Positions 1 to 8,808 of a stretch of DNA of 64,000 nt are shown piece by piece. The translations under genes were made by a program, and so were the position numbers. The notes below the pieces were generated by a model. That model saw only the letters and a list, made by a program, of their open reading frames with translations. It made no database searches and had not been told where the DNA came from. Source of the stretch: Candidatus Krumholzibacteriota bacterium (GTDB taxonomy: Bacteria; Krumholzibacteriota; Krumholzibacteriia; Krumholzibacteriales; Krumholzibacteriaceae); the NCBI GenBank assembly GCA_016932415.1, contig JAFGCX010000029.1:6384-70383 (forward strand), in the 5' to 3' direction. Within the stretch, counting starts at the first letter, position 1; every line of letters starts with the position of its first letter.

Positions 1-989
1 TCCTCATGGGGGTCCTTTCCCTCCGAAGGTTCCGGATCCGGCGGACCTTGCATCTCGGGTGCGCCGAGGGGCGAGTCCTTCTTATCGATCGCGTGGAGAG
101 GGTTTTTTTCTATCGACGCGAGCTGTGACCGCTGTTTCCTGATACTTTTTTCAGCTTCGGTGATAAACTGGTCTATATCGATGTCGAGGTGTTCCGAATA
201 CTTGAGAAGGTCTGAAAGATCCTCGATCCCCATTATATGTCTTCCATGAGCATCGGGGAGGACAGTATCCCTGAGATGATCCCTGAACTCCGAGACCGAT
301 CGGCCGACAGAACTGATCGATCCGGGCAGACTGCCATATCTTCTCTCGATGTGTTGCTGAAGTCCCTCGAACCCTTCAAGAGTGACAGATAGCCTTTCTA
401 TGGCTCTTGCCACGTGCAGCTCGGCTGGATTGCGCAGATTCGATCTGGCATTGTCGAGCAACAGTGGAATCTGGTCTATTCTTTTGAGGTAAGCGGCATA
501 TTCTTCTTCAGGAGGAGCAGCTCCACGGGAGGGAATCCCGAAAAGGGCTTCATCGATCATCCAGCAATACAGGAGTGGATTATGTTCATGATTCCGGAGT
601 TTCTTCAACGCGAACGCTTCCCCTCTAAGCCAGAAGAGAATAATGGACGATTCCTCCATCTCAGATTCGCCAAGCCCGGAGGCGCTCAAGCCACTGAAAA
701 GCTCCAGGAGGGATTCTATCCGTCCGGTCTGATGTGAGAGTTCCTCTTTCGAAAATGTAAAGAGAAGAGAATCCGCCGAAGTCATCCCCAGGCGGGAACA
801 TCTCAGCGGGTGCAGCTGCAGGTACAGAGAGACGGCTTCTTTTTTTATCGACTCGAATCTGTCTTTCATCGCCTTGACCTGCGCATCATCTCCGCAGCCG
901 AGGGAAAGGTTCGGCAGCAGTAAAGCGATAAAAAGGACAGGGAACCAGCGCTCACGCGATCTTCCGGAATCAATATATCTGTCAGACAT
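1..989 (-). CDS. DUF885-like putative lipoprotein (C-terminus cut by window edge)
   Basis: This gene is read on the minus strand from an ATG at 987-989 and stays open to base 1, so only the first 329 codons are present. A GGAG ribosome site lies just upstream of the start. The N-terminus has a short basic region, a hydrophobic stretch (FPVLFIALLLPNLSLGC) and then a Cys, which suggests a secreted lipoprotein, although the -3 residue is not the usual Leu. The body resembles DUF885 proteins: an acidic helical region, 'NPLLYCWMIDEALF' and 'RIDQIPLLLDNARSNL', which match the family's helical core. DUF885 proteins have been compared with metallopeptidases, but the putative catalytic C-terminus is outside the window. 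It diverges from resB with 121 bp between them. The family call is from memory of the pattern and is moderately secure. Confidence 0.7.
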   Translation of the reverse strand, partial: MSDRYIDSGRSRERWFPVLFIALLLPNLSLGCGDDAQVKAMKDRFESIKKEAVSLYLQLHPLRCSRLGMTSADSLLFTFSKEELSHQTGRIESLLELFSGLSASGLGESEMEESSIILFWLRGEAFALKKLRNHEHNPLLYCWMIDEALFGIPSRGAAPPEEEYAAYLKRIDQIPLLLDNARSNLRNPAELHVARAIERLSVTLEGFEGLQQHIERRYGSLPGSISSVGRSVSEFRDHLRDTVLPDAHGRHIMGIEDLSDLLKYSEHLDIDIDQFITEAEKSIRKQRSQLASIEKNPLHAIDKKDSPLGAPEMQGPPDPEPSEGKDPHE

Positions 990-1022
990 CTCTTTCTCCT
1001 GTCCATTGATTGTATATTAAGG

Positions 1023-1051
1023 TATATAACTGCTTGCCGCCTTTAAGTAAA
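1023..1051 (-). promoter_or_regulatory. Possible sigma-70 promoter for the DUF885-like gene
   Basis: On the minus strand TTTACT (1046-1051) and TATATA (1023-1028) are separated by 17 bp, and the start codon lies about 35 bp downstream. The -35 matches 4 of 6 consensus positions. The region is AT-rich, so a chance match is possible. Confidence 0.35.
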
Positions 1052-1110
1052 TATCTTTCCTTCCATAAACCGGGCAAATAAAATATACTGTACCCGCTAC
1101 GCTGATCGGA

Positions 1111-2589
1111 ATGGAGGCTGGATTGAAACGGTCTGAAGAAAAGATTAAACATCCCGTGATAAGCCAGAAGCTTGCGATATCGGTCATCTCGGTTCTTTTC
1201 GGCACTACGGCGGCAGGCTGGCTTCTTACCGAGCTTTTTCCCAATGATTTCAATCTGCGTCTTGCTGAATATACCGCCAGGTGGGGAGAGTTCCCGGTCA
1301 GGATCTGCACCTGGCTGAAGGTCTATGATCCCTTTCATTCTTTCTGGTATACCGGTGTCCTCATACTCTTTCTCCTGGTCCTCCTTCTTTGCCTCGCGAC
1401 GAGATGGAGAAGCTTTATTCTAAGATCTTTCAGACCCGGCGTCGTGGGGATGAGAAGAGATATCCCTGACGGGTCACGTGGAACTAGCATCCTTTATATC
1501 GATCCATTAGGTTCGGGGGAAAGACGCAAAGACCCGCTGGTCCACTTTGCCAGAAAGCATGGAATCGATATCGATGAGGGAGATGAGTTGAAAGACCCGA
1601 TATACCGGTCGCTCTCCTCGATCATGAAAAAAAACGGTTTTTTCACCACCAGGTCGGACGGCGATGGGGCGATATTTTTCTCCGCTGTCAGGGGAAGATG
1701 GAAATATCTCGGTAATTTTATATTTCACGTGGCCCTGGTGGTCATTACGGCGGGCATGATGACCGGTAGCATAACCGGCGTGTCAGAGATGGTATATGGA
1801 AGAAAAGGGGATATTATCCCGTTATACAAAAGCGGGTTTTCAATACGCGTCGAAGATTTCAGGATCCTGCTCTCTACTGGAGGACAGGTGGGAGACTATA
1901 TTTCGACTATTTCAATAATTGACAGTGAGGAAAATGTAGTAAGGACAGCCGAAGTCGAAGTCAATAAGCCTTTTTCCTTCGAGGGAGTCCGCCTTTATCA
2001 AAGCTCCTATTATACAGGCGACGAGGAGTTTTCAAGGGCGGCGGTCAGATTCGTCCACCTTGATTCATCGAGCGAGAGGCTGATCCTCACTCCGGGAAAA
2101 AGCGCTGTATCTGCCGATTCTGTTTTTTCGATCGAGGCTGAGAGATTTTATCCTGATTTCAGAATGGGGGAAAAAGGTCCCTATTCGGCAACTTCGATGA
2201 TGCGAAATCCCGCCCTGGAGATAATTCTTCACGCCGATGGAAAGTCCGTGAAAGGTTATCTGTTCGCTCTTCATCCAAGATTCAACGCGAAGTTCGACCG
2301 TTTTCTCTCGATCGGCCTTGAAGATATCGAACCGGTATATTATACCGGGCTGGAGATGACCTCCAATCCCGGTTCCCCGGTCCTGTGGGCGGGGATGATA
2401 CTTGCCTCCATCGGACTGATTATGCTCTATATCTTCGACCACCGTATCATAAACGGCTGTATTGGCAAGGACAGGATAGTAATATATGCCGCGGCTGGAA
2501 ACTGGAATGTAGGCGGCCACGGCAAATTTGAGGCGATAGAGGGACAGATAAGGGATATGCTGTCCAGGACAGTCAGTATCGATCTTTGA
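1111..2589 (+). CDS. resB: Cytochrome c biogenesis protein ResB/Ccs1
   Basis: This 492-residue membrane protein forms, with ResC/CcsA, the system II complex that moves heme across the membrane and attaches it to apocytochrome c. Hydrophobic segments lie near residues 20-40, 78-98, 197-217 (with His206) and 425-445, with a large extracytoplasmic domain between the last two. That layout and the 'FEGVRLYQSSYYTG' segment are typical of ResB. The ATG at 1111 has a poor ribosome site. An in-frame TTG at 1123 has GGAGG 5 bp upstream and may be the true start. resC follows after 14 bp, so the pair is surely co-transcribed. The family call is secure. Confidence 0.9.
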   Translation: MEAGLKRSEEKIKHPVISQKLAISVISVLFGTTAAGWLLTELFPNDFNLRLAEYTARWGEFPVRICTWLKVYDPFHSFWYTGVLILFLLVLLLCLATRWRSFILRSFRPGVVGMRRDIPDGSRGTSILYIDPLGSGERRKDPLVHFARKHGIDIDEGDELKDPIYRSLSSIMKKNGFFTTRSDGDGAIFFSAVRGRWKYLGNFIFHVALVVITAGMMTGSITGVSEMVYGRKGDIIPLYKSGFSIRVEDFRILLSTGGQVGDYISTISIIDSEENVVRTAEVEVNKPFSFEGVRLYQSSYYTGDEEFSRAAVRFVHLDSSSERLILTPGKSAVSADSVFSIEAERFYPDFRMGEKGPYSATSMMRNPALEIILHADGKSVKGYLFALHPRFNAKFDRFLSIGLEDIEPVYYTGLEMTSNPGSPVLWAGMILASIGLIMLYIFDHRIINGCIGKDRIVIYAAAGNWNVGGHGKFEAIEGQIRDMLSRTVSIDL

Positions 2590-2603
2590 AAAGGGAGAGA
2601 TGA

Positions 2604-3413
2604 ATGCTTCAACAGGTCGACATCGGTTTTTTCTGGGGATCGTTCTGGTTCTATATTTCATCTTTCATCCTTTTCAGTATCTACGCGGGATCGAAAAAGG
2701 AAAGTGCCGGCAAAGCTGGCCTGGTAATATTTTCAATAGCTCTTATCCTTCAGACAGCGGGACTTGTGGCCAGGTGGACTGTCAGTTCGCATCCTCCCCT
2801 GGCGACGATGTTCGAATATTCACTTACGATGTCTTGGATCATAGCGATCTGGGCGATCGTGATGATATTCAGGTACAGGATGCTTATCCTCGGAGTCATC
2901 GTTTCCCCGGTCCTCGTGATGGTCCTGGTGATCGCGTCGATGCTTCCCAAGAACGCGTCAGCGCTGATGCCCGCCCTGCAGAGCTATTGGTTTTACATAC
3001 ATGTCACTCTTGCCGCCGCTTCGGAGGGAGCTTTTCTCGTATCTTCGGGAGCGGCCCTTATATTGCTTTTAAGAAAAGGAGGGAAGAACGAAAAAGAGAG
3101 CCTGGTATCGACCGGATTTCTCGATGAGCTCATTTCCGGAGCTATCAGGATAGGATATCCGGTCTTTACGATCGGCGCTCTCTTTGCCGGAGCGATATGG
3201 GCCAACTACGCCTGGGGGCGTTTCTGGAGCTGGGACCCGAAAGAGACCGGCGCCCTAGTCATATGGCTTTTCTACACGCTGGTCCTGCACCAGAATGTCA
3301 GGGGAAGATGGAAGGGAAGGATGATGGCGAAGATGTCGATCGTGGGACTCGGCATCATAATGCTCAGTTTTCTCGGAAATCTGTTTCTCGGCGGGCTGCA
3401 TTCCTACATCTAG
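2604..3413 (+). CDS. ccsA: Cytochrome c assembly protein ResC/CcsA
   Basis: This polytopic protein of 269 residues is the heme-handling partner of ResB in system II cytochrome c maturation. The signature tryptophan-rich WWD-type motif is visible near residues 203-217 (WGRFWSWDPKETGAL). Candidate heme-ligand histidines are in 'SSHPPLAT', 'YIHVTLAAASEG' and the C-terminal 'GLHSYI'. About eight hydrophobic segments fill the rest. The ATG at 2604 follows an AGGGAGAG ribosome site. Length and motif agree with the CcsA family. It is the last gene of the resB-resC unit. Confidence 0.93.
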   Translation: MLQQVDIGFFWGSFWFYISSFILFSIYAGSKKESAGKAGLVIFSIALILQTAGLVARWTVSSHPPLATMFEYSLTMSWIIAIWAIVMIFRYRMLILGVIVSPVLVMVLVIASMLPKNASALMPALQSYWFYIHVTLAAASEGAFLVSSGAALILLLRKGGKNEKESLVSTGFLDELISGAIRIGYPVFTIGALFAGAIWANYAWGRFWSWDPKETGALVIWLFYTLVLHQNVRGRWKGRMMAKMSIVGLGIIMLSFLGNLFLGGLHSYI

Positions 3414-3450
3414 CCGGACTTTAAACCAGTGATTTTTGTGACTTTAGTAC

Positions 3451-3467
3451 TGGCATGCCACATGCAT
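3451..3467 (+). promoter_or_regulatory. Sigma-54-like -24/-12 promoter upstream of the solute-binding protein
   Basis: TGGCATG-N4-ATGCA places GG at 3452-3453 and GC at 3464-3465, exactly 10 bp apart as sigma-54 requires. The predicted transcription start is near 3477, about 39 bp before the ATG at 3516. It resembles the flagellar -24/-12 sites but deviates at the -14 base (A for T). Confidence 0.5.
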
Positions 3468-3515
3468 AGAGTATTCATGGAAAAAAATATCTATTGTCAG
3501 CGACAGGAGGCGTAT

Positions 3516-5192
3516 ATGACGGCAGGGCGATGCTGGTCCGCGTTATTAATTGCTATTACTGCAGTTACTTTTTCATGTGGTCCGCCTGGGAATGATCAGT
3601 CTGACGGCCGGCAACCGGCGGGCAGAGGTGAGGGACTGGTAAAAAATGAGGGAGGGCGGCTGGTTATCGGCATGCAGCAGGAACCGGAGATTCTCAACGA
3701 AGCTGTAAACAGCATGGTCGCCGTAGTGTATGTTTGCAATCTGATTTTCAGTAAATTTGTCAAGCATAACGAAAAAATGGAGCTGATCCCCGATCTGATA
3801 ACGGAGATCCCCACGGTGGAAAATGGGGGTATCTCTCCCGATTATCTGACATATACATATCATATCAGGGATGACGCTTTCTGGCACGATGGCAAGCCTG
3901 TCACTTCGGCCGACGTCGAATTCAGCTGGAGGGTGATGGTCTGTCCCGATATAAATGTAGAGACGAGGCAGGGATGGGATATCGTCGAAAGTGTCGACAC
4001 TCCAGATCCGAATACCGTTATTTTCCACCTCAGAGAAGTCTATGTTAATTTTACGGGGGACTGTTTCTACGACGAATCAGTCCTGCCGGCACATCTGCTC
4101 GCTCCTTCACTGGGACCGGAATTCCAGGGGCTTGATTTCCATCGCGCCCCGGTCGGTTCAGGGCCATTCATATTCGACGAATGGGTCGCGGGGTCGCATA
4201 TAACTGTCAGGGCAAACAGAGACTGGTACGGAGACGGACCTTTTCTTGACGAGATCACAATAGTATTTATTCCAGATGGAAACTCTCTGCTGCTTCAGCT
4301 TCAGACCGGGGAGATCATGGGGATTGACAATGCTCCGAATATGCTGCTCAGAGCGGTCAAGGAGACTGCCGGGATCGAGGTCTACAGGAATGTCGCTCTA
4401 TTCAACGAACATCTCGATCTCAACCTTGACAGCCCTGTCCTTTCCGACAGAAAGGTAAGAAGCGCGATCGCGATGGCTGTAGACCGCCGGCTTCTTTCTG
4501 AAAAGATCTATGAAGGGATATGGGTACCCGCGTATGGAGACGATCATCCATCCTCGCTCTACTATACTGACGCTGGCAGGGAAAGATTCGCCTGCGACCC
4601 GGAAAAAGCCGCTGATCTTTTGAGAGAGGCGGGGTGGATCGATCGCGATGGCGACGGGATCAGGGAAAAGGATGGACGGCCGCTTAAGATGAGTATCTCC
4701 ACTACCGCCGGCAGGGTTAACAGGGAAAGGACGGAAGTAGTCCTCCAGGAACAACTCGGGAAAATAGGTATAAAGCTCGAGATCGTCAATTATCATCCCA
4801 CAGTCCTTTTCGGAAGTTACGACGAGGGGGGTATCCTCAATACAGGCAAGTTCGATATGGCGCTGTACGCTTTCCTCACTCCTCCCGATCCCTCGACGAA
4901 AGAAGGCAGTTATTCGGAGGCCTTCATACCGCCGGCCGGTCAGAACTATTCGAGGATCAGAAACAGCAGATTGACCCGGTTGCTGTCGGGGGGAAGCAGG
5001 ACTGTCCGTTTCGAGCAGAGAAAAAAGATATATGATGAAGTGAATATGATACTGCTTGAAGAAGTGCCGGTAATCGCGCTTCTCTGGGTGACGCAGCTCG
5101 ACGCCATGCCGGCTGGCCTCGTCAACTACAGGCCCAATCCTACTCAATCCGGAGATACGTGGAACGCCTCCGAGTGGTATTTCCGAAGGTAG
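3516..5192 (+). CDS. Peptide ABC transporter substrate-binding protein (SBP family 5)
   Basis: This 558-residue periplasmic binding protein is of the DppA/OppA type and would bind oligopeptides or related ligands for the permeases downstream. The reading frame extends to 3429, but the ATG at 3516 is preferred: AGGAGG sits 5 bp upstream and the product then starts with a signal peptide ending in 'TFSCGPP', a possible lipoprotein Cys. Family features include 'YTYHIRDDAFWHDGKPVTSADVEF', given here only as a 24-residue region near residues 110-135, a 'VRSAIAMAVDRRLL' segment and a C-terminal 'VPVIALLWVTQLDA'. A beta-CASP metallo-hydrolase gene is inserted between it and the permease genes. The specific ligand cannot be told. 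Confidence 0.88.
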   Translation: MTAGRCWSALLIAITAVTFSCGPPGNDQSDGRQPAGRGEGLVKNEGGRLVIGMQQEPEILNEAVNSMVAVVYVCNLIFSKFVKHNEKMELIPDLITEIPTVENGGISPDYLTYTYHIRDDAFWHDGKPVTSADVEFSWRVMVCPDINVETRQGWDIVESVDTPDPNTVIFHLREVYVNFTGDCFYDESVLPAHLLAPSLGPEFQGLDFHRAPVGSGPFIFDEWVAGSHITVRANRDWYGDGPFLDEITIVFIPDGNSLLLQLQTGEIMGIDNAPNMLLRAVKETAGIEVYRNVALFNEHLDLNLDSPVLSDRKVRSAIAMAVDRRLLSEKIYEGIWVPAYGDDHPSSLYYTDAGRERFACDPEKAADLLREAGWIDRDGDGIREKDGRPLKMSISTTAGRVNRERTEVVLQEQLGKIGIKLEIVNYHPTVLFGSYDEGGILNTGKFDMALYAFLTPPDPSTKEGSYSEAFIPPAGQNYSRIRNSRLTRLLSGGSRTVRFEQRKKIYDEVNMILLEEVPVIALLWVTQLDAMPAGLVNYRPNPTQSGDTWNASEWYFRR

Positions 5193-5204
5193 AAGGTCAT
5201 TAAA

Positions 5205-6824
5205 GTGGATCGTTATCGAATAAGATCATTTCTTGCCGGCGAGGGTACATGGAAGAGGAAATTCATCCTCCTCTCCATAGGCCTGGCTGTGTCGATCTAT
5301 ATTTATCATAACGGATCAGCCTCGGAACAGGTTACTGTCGATTTCCTCGGAGCGGCCAGGGAAGTCGGAGGATCATGCCACCTCGTCACTGCCGGTGGTA
5401 CACGATTTCTGGTCGACTGCGGAGCACTGGGAAGTGCCGGTGAGGAAGGTCTTCCCGGCGACGCCGCTTCATTGTCATTCGTCCTGCTTACTCACGCCCA
5501 TTCCGATCACTGCGGATTGATCCCGCGTCTCTGTGAACGGGGGTTTGCCGGACCTGTCTTCTGCACGCGAGCGACAGCGGAGATAACTCCGATCATGTTG
5601 AAGATGGGAAGGGGTTTTTCGCGCAGGAAGGTGTCGAAAACTTCGTTCGAAAGGGCTATTGAGAGCCTCACTCCGGTGCCGTTCGATACGATCATGGAGA
5701 GGGGACCCGTATCTTTCCGGTTCAGGAGGGCGGGGCATCTTATCGGAGCTGGATTTATAGAGATCTGGATAGCGAGTCATCCTGACACGGTAAAAGTTGT
5801 ATTTTCCGGAGACATCGGCTCAGGCAGTTCTCTGCTGATCCCCCCGCCTGAGACCTGTGAAAAGGCTGATTATGTAATCATCGAATCGACATACGGTTCC
5901 ACGGTAAGGGAAAAGAAGCCGTTATTGAAAGAATATCCCGGCGATCAAGAGGGGAAAGGGCCATTAACCGGTAGGGGAAATACAGGAAGCGATCTTCCGG
6001 GTGGGCATGACGAATTTGCTCGCGCCATCGCGCGGACTCTCGAAGAAGGTGGCGATGTTCTTGTACCGGCTTTTACGCTGGGAAGGACGCAGGAGGTAAT
6101 AGCCGCGATAGATCTTTACTGTTCGTACGGGATCATCCCTCGCGGGACCCTTGTTTATACTGACAGCCCGACGGCGGAAAAGATCTCCGATATCTACAGG
6201 AGTCGGATCGACGATCTTTCAAGTTGGGCAAGGTCGTTTTATCATGGTGAAGTCCTGCGCTCGGAAAATCTCAGAGAGGTCAGAAGCAAGACTTCGTTGA
6301 AAGTCCATGCGAGAAGACATGCTCCCGCAATTTTTATCTCTTCAAGCGGGGACCTCGATCACGCGAATTCCCCCAGGCATCTCGCGGCGATGTTCGATGA
6401 CCCGGAGAACCTCGTATGCATAGTGGGGTGGCAGCCTCCGAGCTCTGCCGGGAGGCGGCTTCTCGATGGAGCGGATCCTCTGCTTCTGAAGTATTCATCC
6501 GGCAGGACCCACAGGGAAGAATGGATATCCCCGGCGCTTAGAGTGATGAGATTCTCCTCTTTCTCGGCGCACGCTGATCAGGATCAGCTTGTAAGCTGGC
6601 TGTCGGGTATCGATGGAGTCAGAAAGGTATTTCTCGTCCACGGGGAGTACGAAAGCGCCGCTTCTCTGTCGAAGAGGATTGAGAAAGAACTCGGCATTGA
6701 TACGGTGATCCCCAGGCGGGGAGATAAGGCGATACTGCCCGGGCCGGCAAAGGATCATGATTCGCCCGCGGCGGCGGCGGAAAGACCCGTTTCGCGGCGC
6801 TCCGGATACGGAGGTACGTCATGA
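5205..6824 (+). CDS. Metallo-beta-lactamase/beta-CASP hydrolase with N-terminal hydrophobic segment
   Basis: The 539-residue product belongs to the MBL-fold beta-CASP group, whose studied members are RNA nucleases (CPSF73, Ysh1 and prokaryotic relatives). Visible motifs are HAHSDH at residues 97-102, 'GHLIGAGF', 'FSGDIG', 'ESTYGS', 'PAFTLGRTQE', 'SSSGDLDHANSPRH' and the C-terminal 'SFSAHADQDQL' (His456), so both the zinc site and the beta-CASP part look intact. Unlike typical members, which begin directly at the first strand ('VDFLGAAREVGGSC'), it carries about 45 extra residues with a basic region and a hydrophobic stretch (FILLSIGLAVSIYIYH). This suggests export or membrane anchoring. It starts with GTG, and its stop overlaps the dppB start (ATGA). 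Substrate unknown. Confidence 0.87.
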   Translation: MDRYRIRSFLAGEGTWKRKFILLSIGLAVSIYIYHNGSASEQVTVDFLGAAREVGGSCHLVTAGGTRFLVDCGALGSAGEEGLPGDAASLSFVLLTHAHSDHCGLIPRLCERGFAGPVFCTRATAEITPIMLKMGRGFSRRKVSKTSFERAIESLTPVPFDTIMERGPVSFRFRRAGHLIGAGFIEIWIASHPDTVKVVFSGDIGSGSSLLIPPPETCEKADYVIIESTYGSTVREKKPLLKEYPGDQEGKGPLTGRGNTGSDLPGGHDEFARAIARTLEEGGDVLVPAFTLGRTQEVIAAIDLYCSYGIIPRGTLVYTDSPTAEKISDIYRSRIDDLSSWARSFYHGEVLRSENLREVRSKTSLKVHARRHAPAIFISSSGDLDHANSPRHLAAMFDDPENLVCIVGWQPPSSAGRRLLDGADPLLLKYSSGRTHREEWISPALRVMRFSSFSAHADQDQLVSWLSGIDGVRKVFLVHGEYESAASLSKRIEKELGIDTVIPRRGDKAILPGPAKDHDSPAAAAERPVSRRSGYGGTS

Positions 6825-7834
6825 TAAGATACATCCTCAGGAGAGCGATCCTGGTCCCGCCGGTAGTGGTCCTTGTATCTCTTGCCGTTTTTTCTCTCCT
6901 GCACCTCGCTCCCGGTGGTCCGACCGGAGTGATGAGCACGAACCCGAAGGTAAATGGCGATGATATAGCCAGGATAAGGGAGAATTTTGGACTTGACAGG
7001 CCAATTGCGGCGCAATATCTCTGCTGGTTCAGACAGGTTTTTCTACGGTTCGATTTCGGCAGGAGTTATGTCACCGGCCGCAAAGTATCAGAGATGATAA
7101 TCGAACGGATACCTGCCACGCTGGAACTGATGATCTCTTCGTTCGTCATAGCCCTGGTGATAGGAGGGATCGCCGGGATCGTCTCGGCGTTGAAGGAGGG
7201 AACGGTCATAGACCATATGCTATCGATCGTCTCGATAACGGGATTATCGATACCTGTCTTCTGGATCGCCCTGATGGCGATATATCTCTTCTCTCTTAAA
7301 ACGGGATTGCTGCCGGCCGGAGGAAGGTCGAGCATCGGTGAGGAATGGTCGCTGCTCGACAGGACGCGGCACCTTGTGCTTCCATCGGCAGTGCTTTCAC
7401 TGACATATCTCGCTTCCTGGAGCAGATATTTAAGGACAGGGCTGATTGAGGCTTTCCATGGGGATTTCATCCTCACCGCGCGCGCGAAGGGTCTCAATGA
7501 ACGGACAGTGATATTGAAACACGCTCTGAGAAACGGGATCCTTCCGGCGATGAACGTAGTCCTTATGCAAATACCTACGATCTTTACGGGAGCGGTGATA
7601 ACCGAGACGGTATTCTCATGGCCGGGTATGGGGAGGCTGTTTTATGAAGGGCTTCAGCGCCAGGATTATACCAGGGTCCTTGGGATCATTGTAATCTCCT
7701 CTCTTCTGATAATATTTTTCAATTTCCTCGGTGATCTGCTCAATATAGTGGTGGATCCACGGATCAAGGTCGATCGGGGAAGGTCTATCAATACTTCCGG
7801 ACAAATGGCGCTTAGGACGGGACCGGGGCGTTAG
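6821..7834 (+). CDS. dppB: Dpp/Opp-type ABC transporter permease (DppB-like)
   Basis: This 337-residue inner-membrane permease is the first of two that would form the channel for the upstream binding protein. It shows the N-terminal 'YILRRAILVPPVVVLVSL', the 'GxDxP...' region ('FGLDRPIAAQYLCW') and an EAA loop near 'GLNERTVILKHALRNGILP', which contacts the ATPase. The ATG overlaps the stop of the preceding hydrolase gene, indicating translational coupling. The expected ATPase genes (dppD/dppF) are not nearby. The peptide transporter family is clear. Substrate is inferred. Confidence 0.9.
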   Translation: MIRYILRRAILVPPVVVLVSLAVFSLLHLAPGGPTGVMSTNPKVNGDDIARIRENFGLDRPIAAQYLCWFRQVFLRFDFGRSYVTGRKVSEMIIERIPATLELMISSFVIALVIGGIAGIVSALKEGTVIDHMLSIVSITGLSIPVFWIALMAIYLFSLKTGLLPAGGRSSIGEEWSLLDRTRHLVLPSAVLSLTYLASWSRYLRTGLIEAFHGDFILTARAKGLNERTVILKHALRNGILPAMNVVLMQIPTIFTGAVITETVFSWPGMGRLFYEGLQRQDYTRVLGIIVISSLLIIFFNFLGDLLNIVVDPRIKVDRGRSINTSGQMALRTGPGR

Positions 7835-7854
7835 ATCAGGTAAAAGGATATGCA

Positions 7855-8751
7855 ATGGCTGAAATGGAAAAAACCGGATATATCTCCTGCCTGACGGCCT
7901 GTTCCGGGCGAAATGGAAGGAATCTGTCTTGCCGGGGCAGTTCCTTCTTCGACGACAGGATCGCGGTGATATCGATGATCCTGATCCTCTTTATCATCAC
8001 GATATCTGCCGCCGCACCCCTTATGACTCCATATGGATGCAACGATATTGATCTCGATAATATTTCCGCGCTTCCAACGGCCGAACATCTTCTGGGAACG
8101 GATGATCTCGGCCGGGATCTCTTCAGTCGGCTGCTCTATGGTGGAAGATATACTCTTCTTGTGGCTTTTCTGACGGTGATGATATCGACCCTGATCGGAA
8201 TGATAATGGGAAGTCTTGCCGGGTATTTCGGTGGATATGCCGACAGGATCGTATCATCCCTGACAGACCTTTTTCTCTCGGTCCCGGTTTTTCTTGTTCT
8301 TATGGTCCTCGCTTCGTTCGGACGGGGACATCTCTGGTTGATCCCTCTTGTCATAGGCGGCGGTACATGGATGGAGACATCGCGCGTCGTAAGATCGAGG
8401 TTGATCCAGTTGAAGGAAGAGGAATTTGTCGCGGCGGCAAGGCTGCTTGGTGGAGCGGATATGAAAATAATATTCAAACACCTTCTTCCGCAGGCGGCGA
8501 TGCCGGTCACTGTTTCGGCGGTAGTCGGATTCGCCAGCGCCATACTGATAGAAAGCTCTCTCAGTTTCCTCGGGTTCGGTGTCCAGCCTCCCGTGCCATC
8601 ATGGGGAAACATGCTTCACAACGCCCAGATGTCTCTACGGGTATCACCTGTCAGCGCCTTTGCTCCCGGGTTTCTGATTTTCATGGCGGCGCTCGCCTTC
8701 AATTTTATCGGAGCTGGATTGAAACGCTCTCTTGCGCCTGGCGGCGAATGA
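7855..8751 (+). CDS. dppC: Dpp/Opp-type ABC transporter permease (DppC-like)
   Basis: This 298-residue second permease pairs with DppB. It has the family hallmark 'HLLGTDDLGRDLFSRLLYG', six hydrophobic segments and an EAA loop 'LLGGADMKIIFKHLLPQ', followed by 'ESSLSFLGFGVQPPVPSWG', which is characteristic of DppC/OppC. It lies 20 bp after dppB. The N-terminus has a Cys-containing stretch (SCLTACSGRNGRNLSCRG) before the first membrane segment, which is unusual. A second in-frame ATG lies 9 bp into the gene. The transport unit ends here without ATPase genes. Confidence 0.9.
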   Translation: MAEMEKTGYISCLTACSGRNGRNLSCRGSSFFDDRIAVISMILILFIITISAAAPLMTPYGCNDIDLDNISALPTAEHLLGTDDLGRDLFSRLLYGGRYTLLVAFLTVMISTLIGMIMGSLAGYFGGYADRIVSSLTDLFLSVPVFLVLMVLASFGRGHLWLIPLVIGGGTWMETSRVVRSRLIQLKEEEFVAAARLLGGADMKIIFKHLLPQAAMPVTVSAVVGFASAILIESSLSFLGFGVQPPVPSWGNMLHNAQMSLRVSPVSAFAPGFLIFMAALAFNFIGAGLKRSLAPGGE

Positions 8752-8808
8752 CTGTATTCTGGGGTCTGATCGAATATTGTCGTTCGGTCAGCGCAGCAGG
8801 GCGTGATC

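Noticed and set aside
414-737. 107-codon plus-strand frame near the left edge
   Set aside because: Antisense to the DUF885-like gene, whose translation is more protein-like and has a start with ribosome site.
3478-3492. TGGAAAAAAATATCT as a copy of the 15-mer near the binding-protein gene
   Set aside because: The right half lacks CCC, and it lies downstream of the predicted transcription start.
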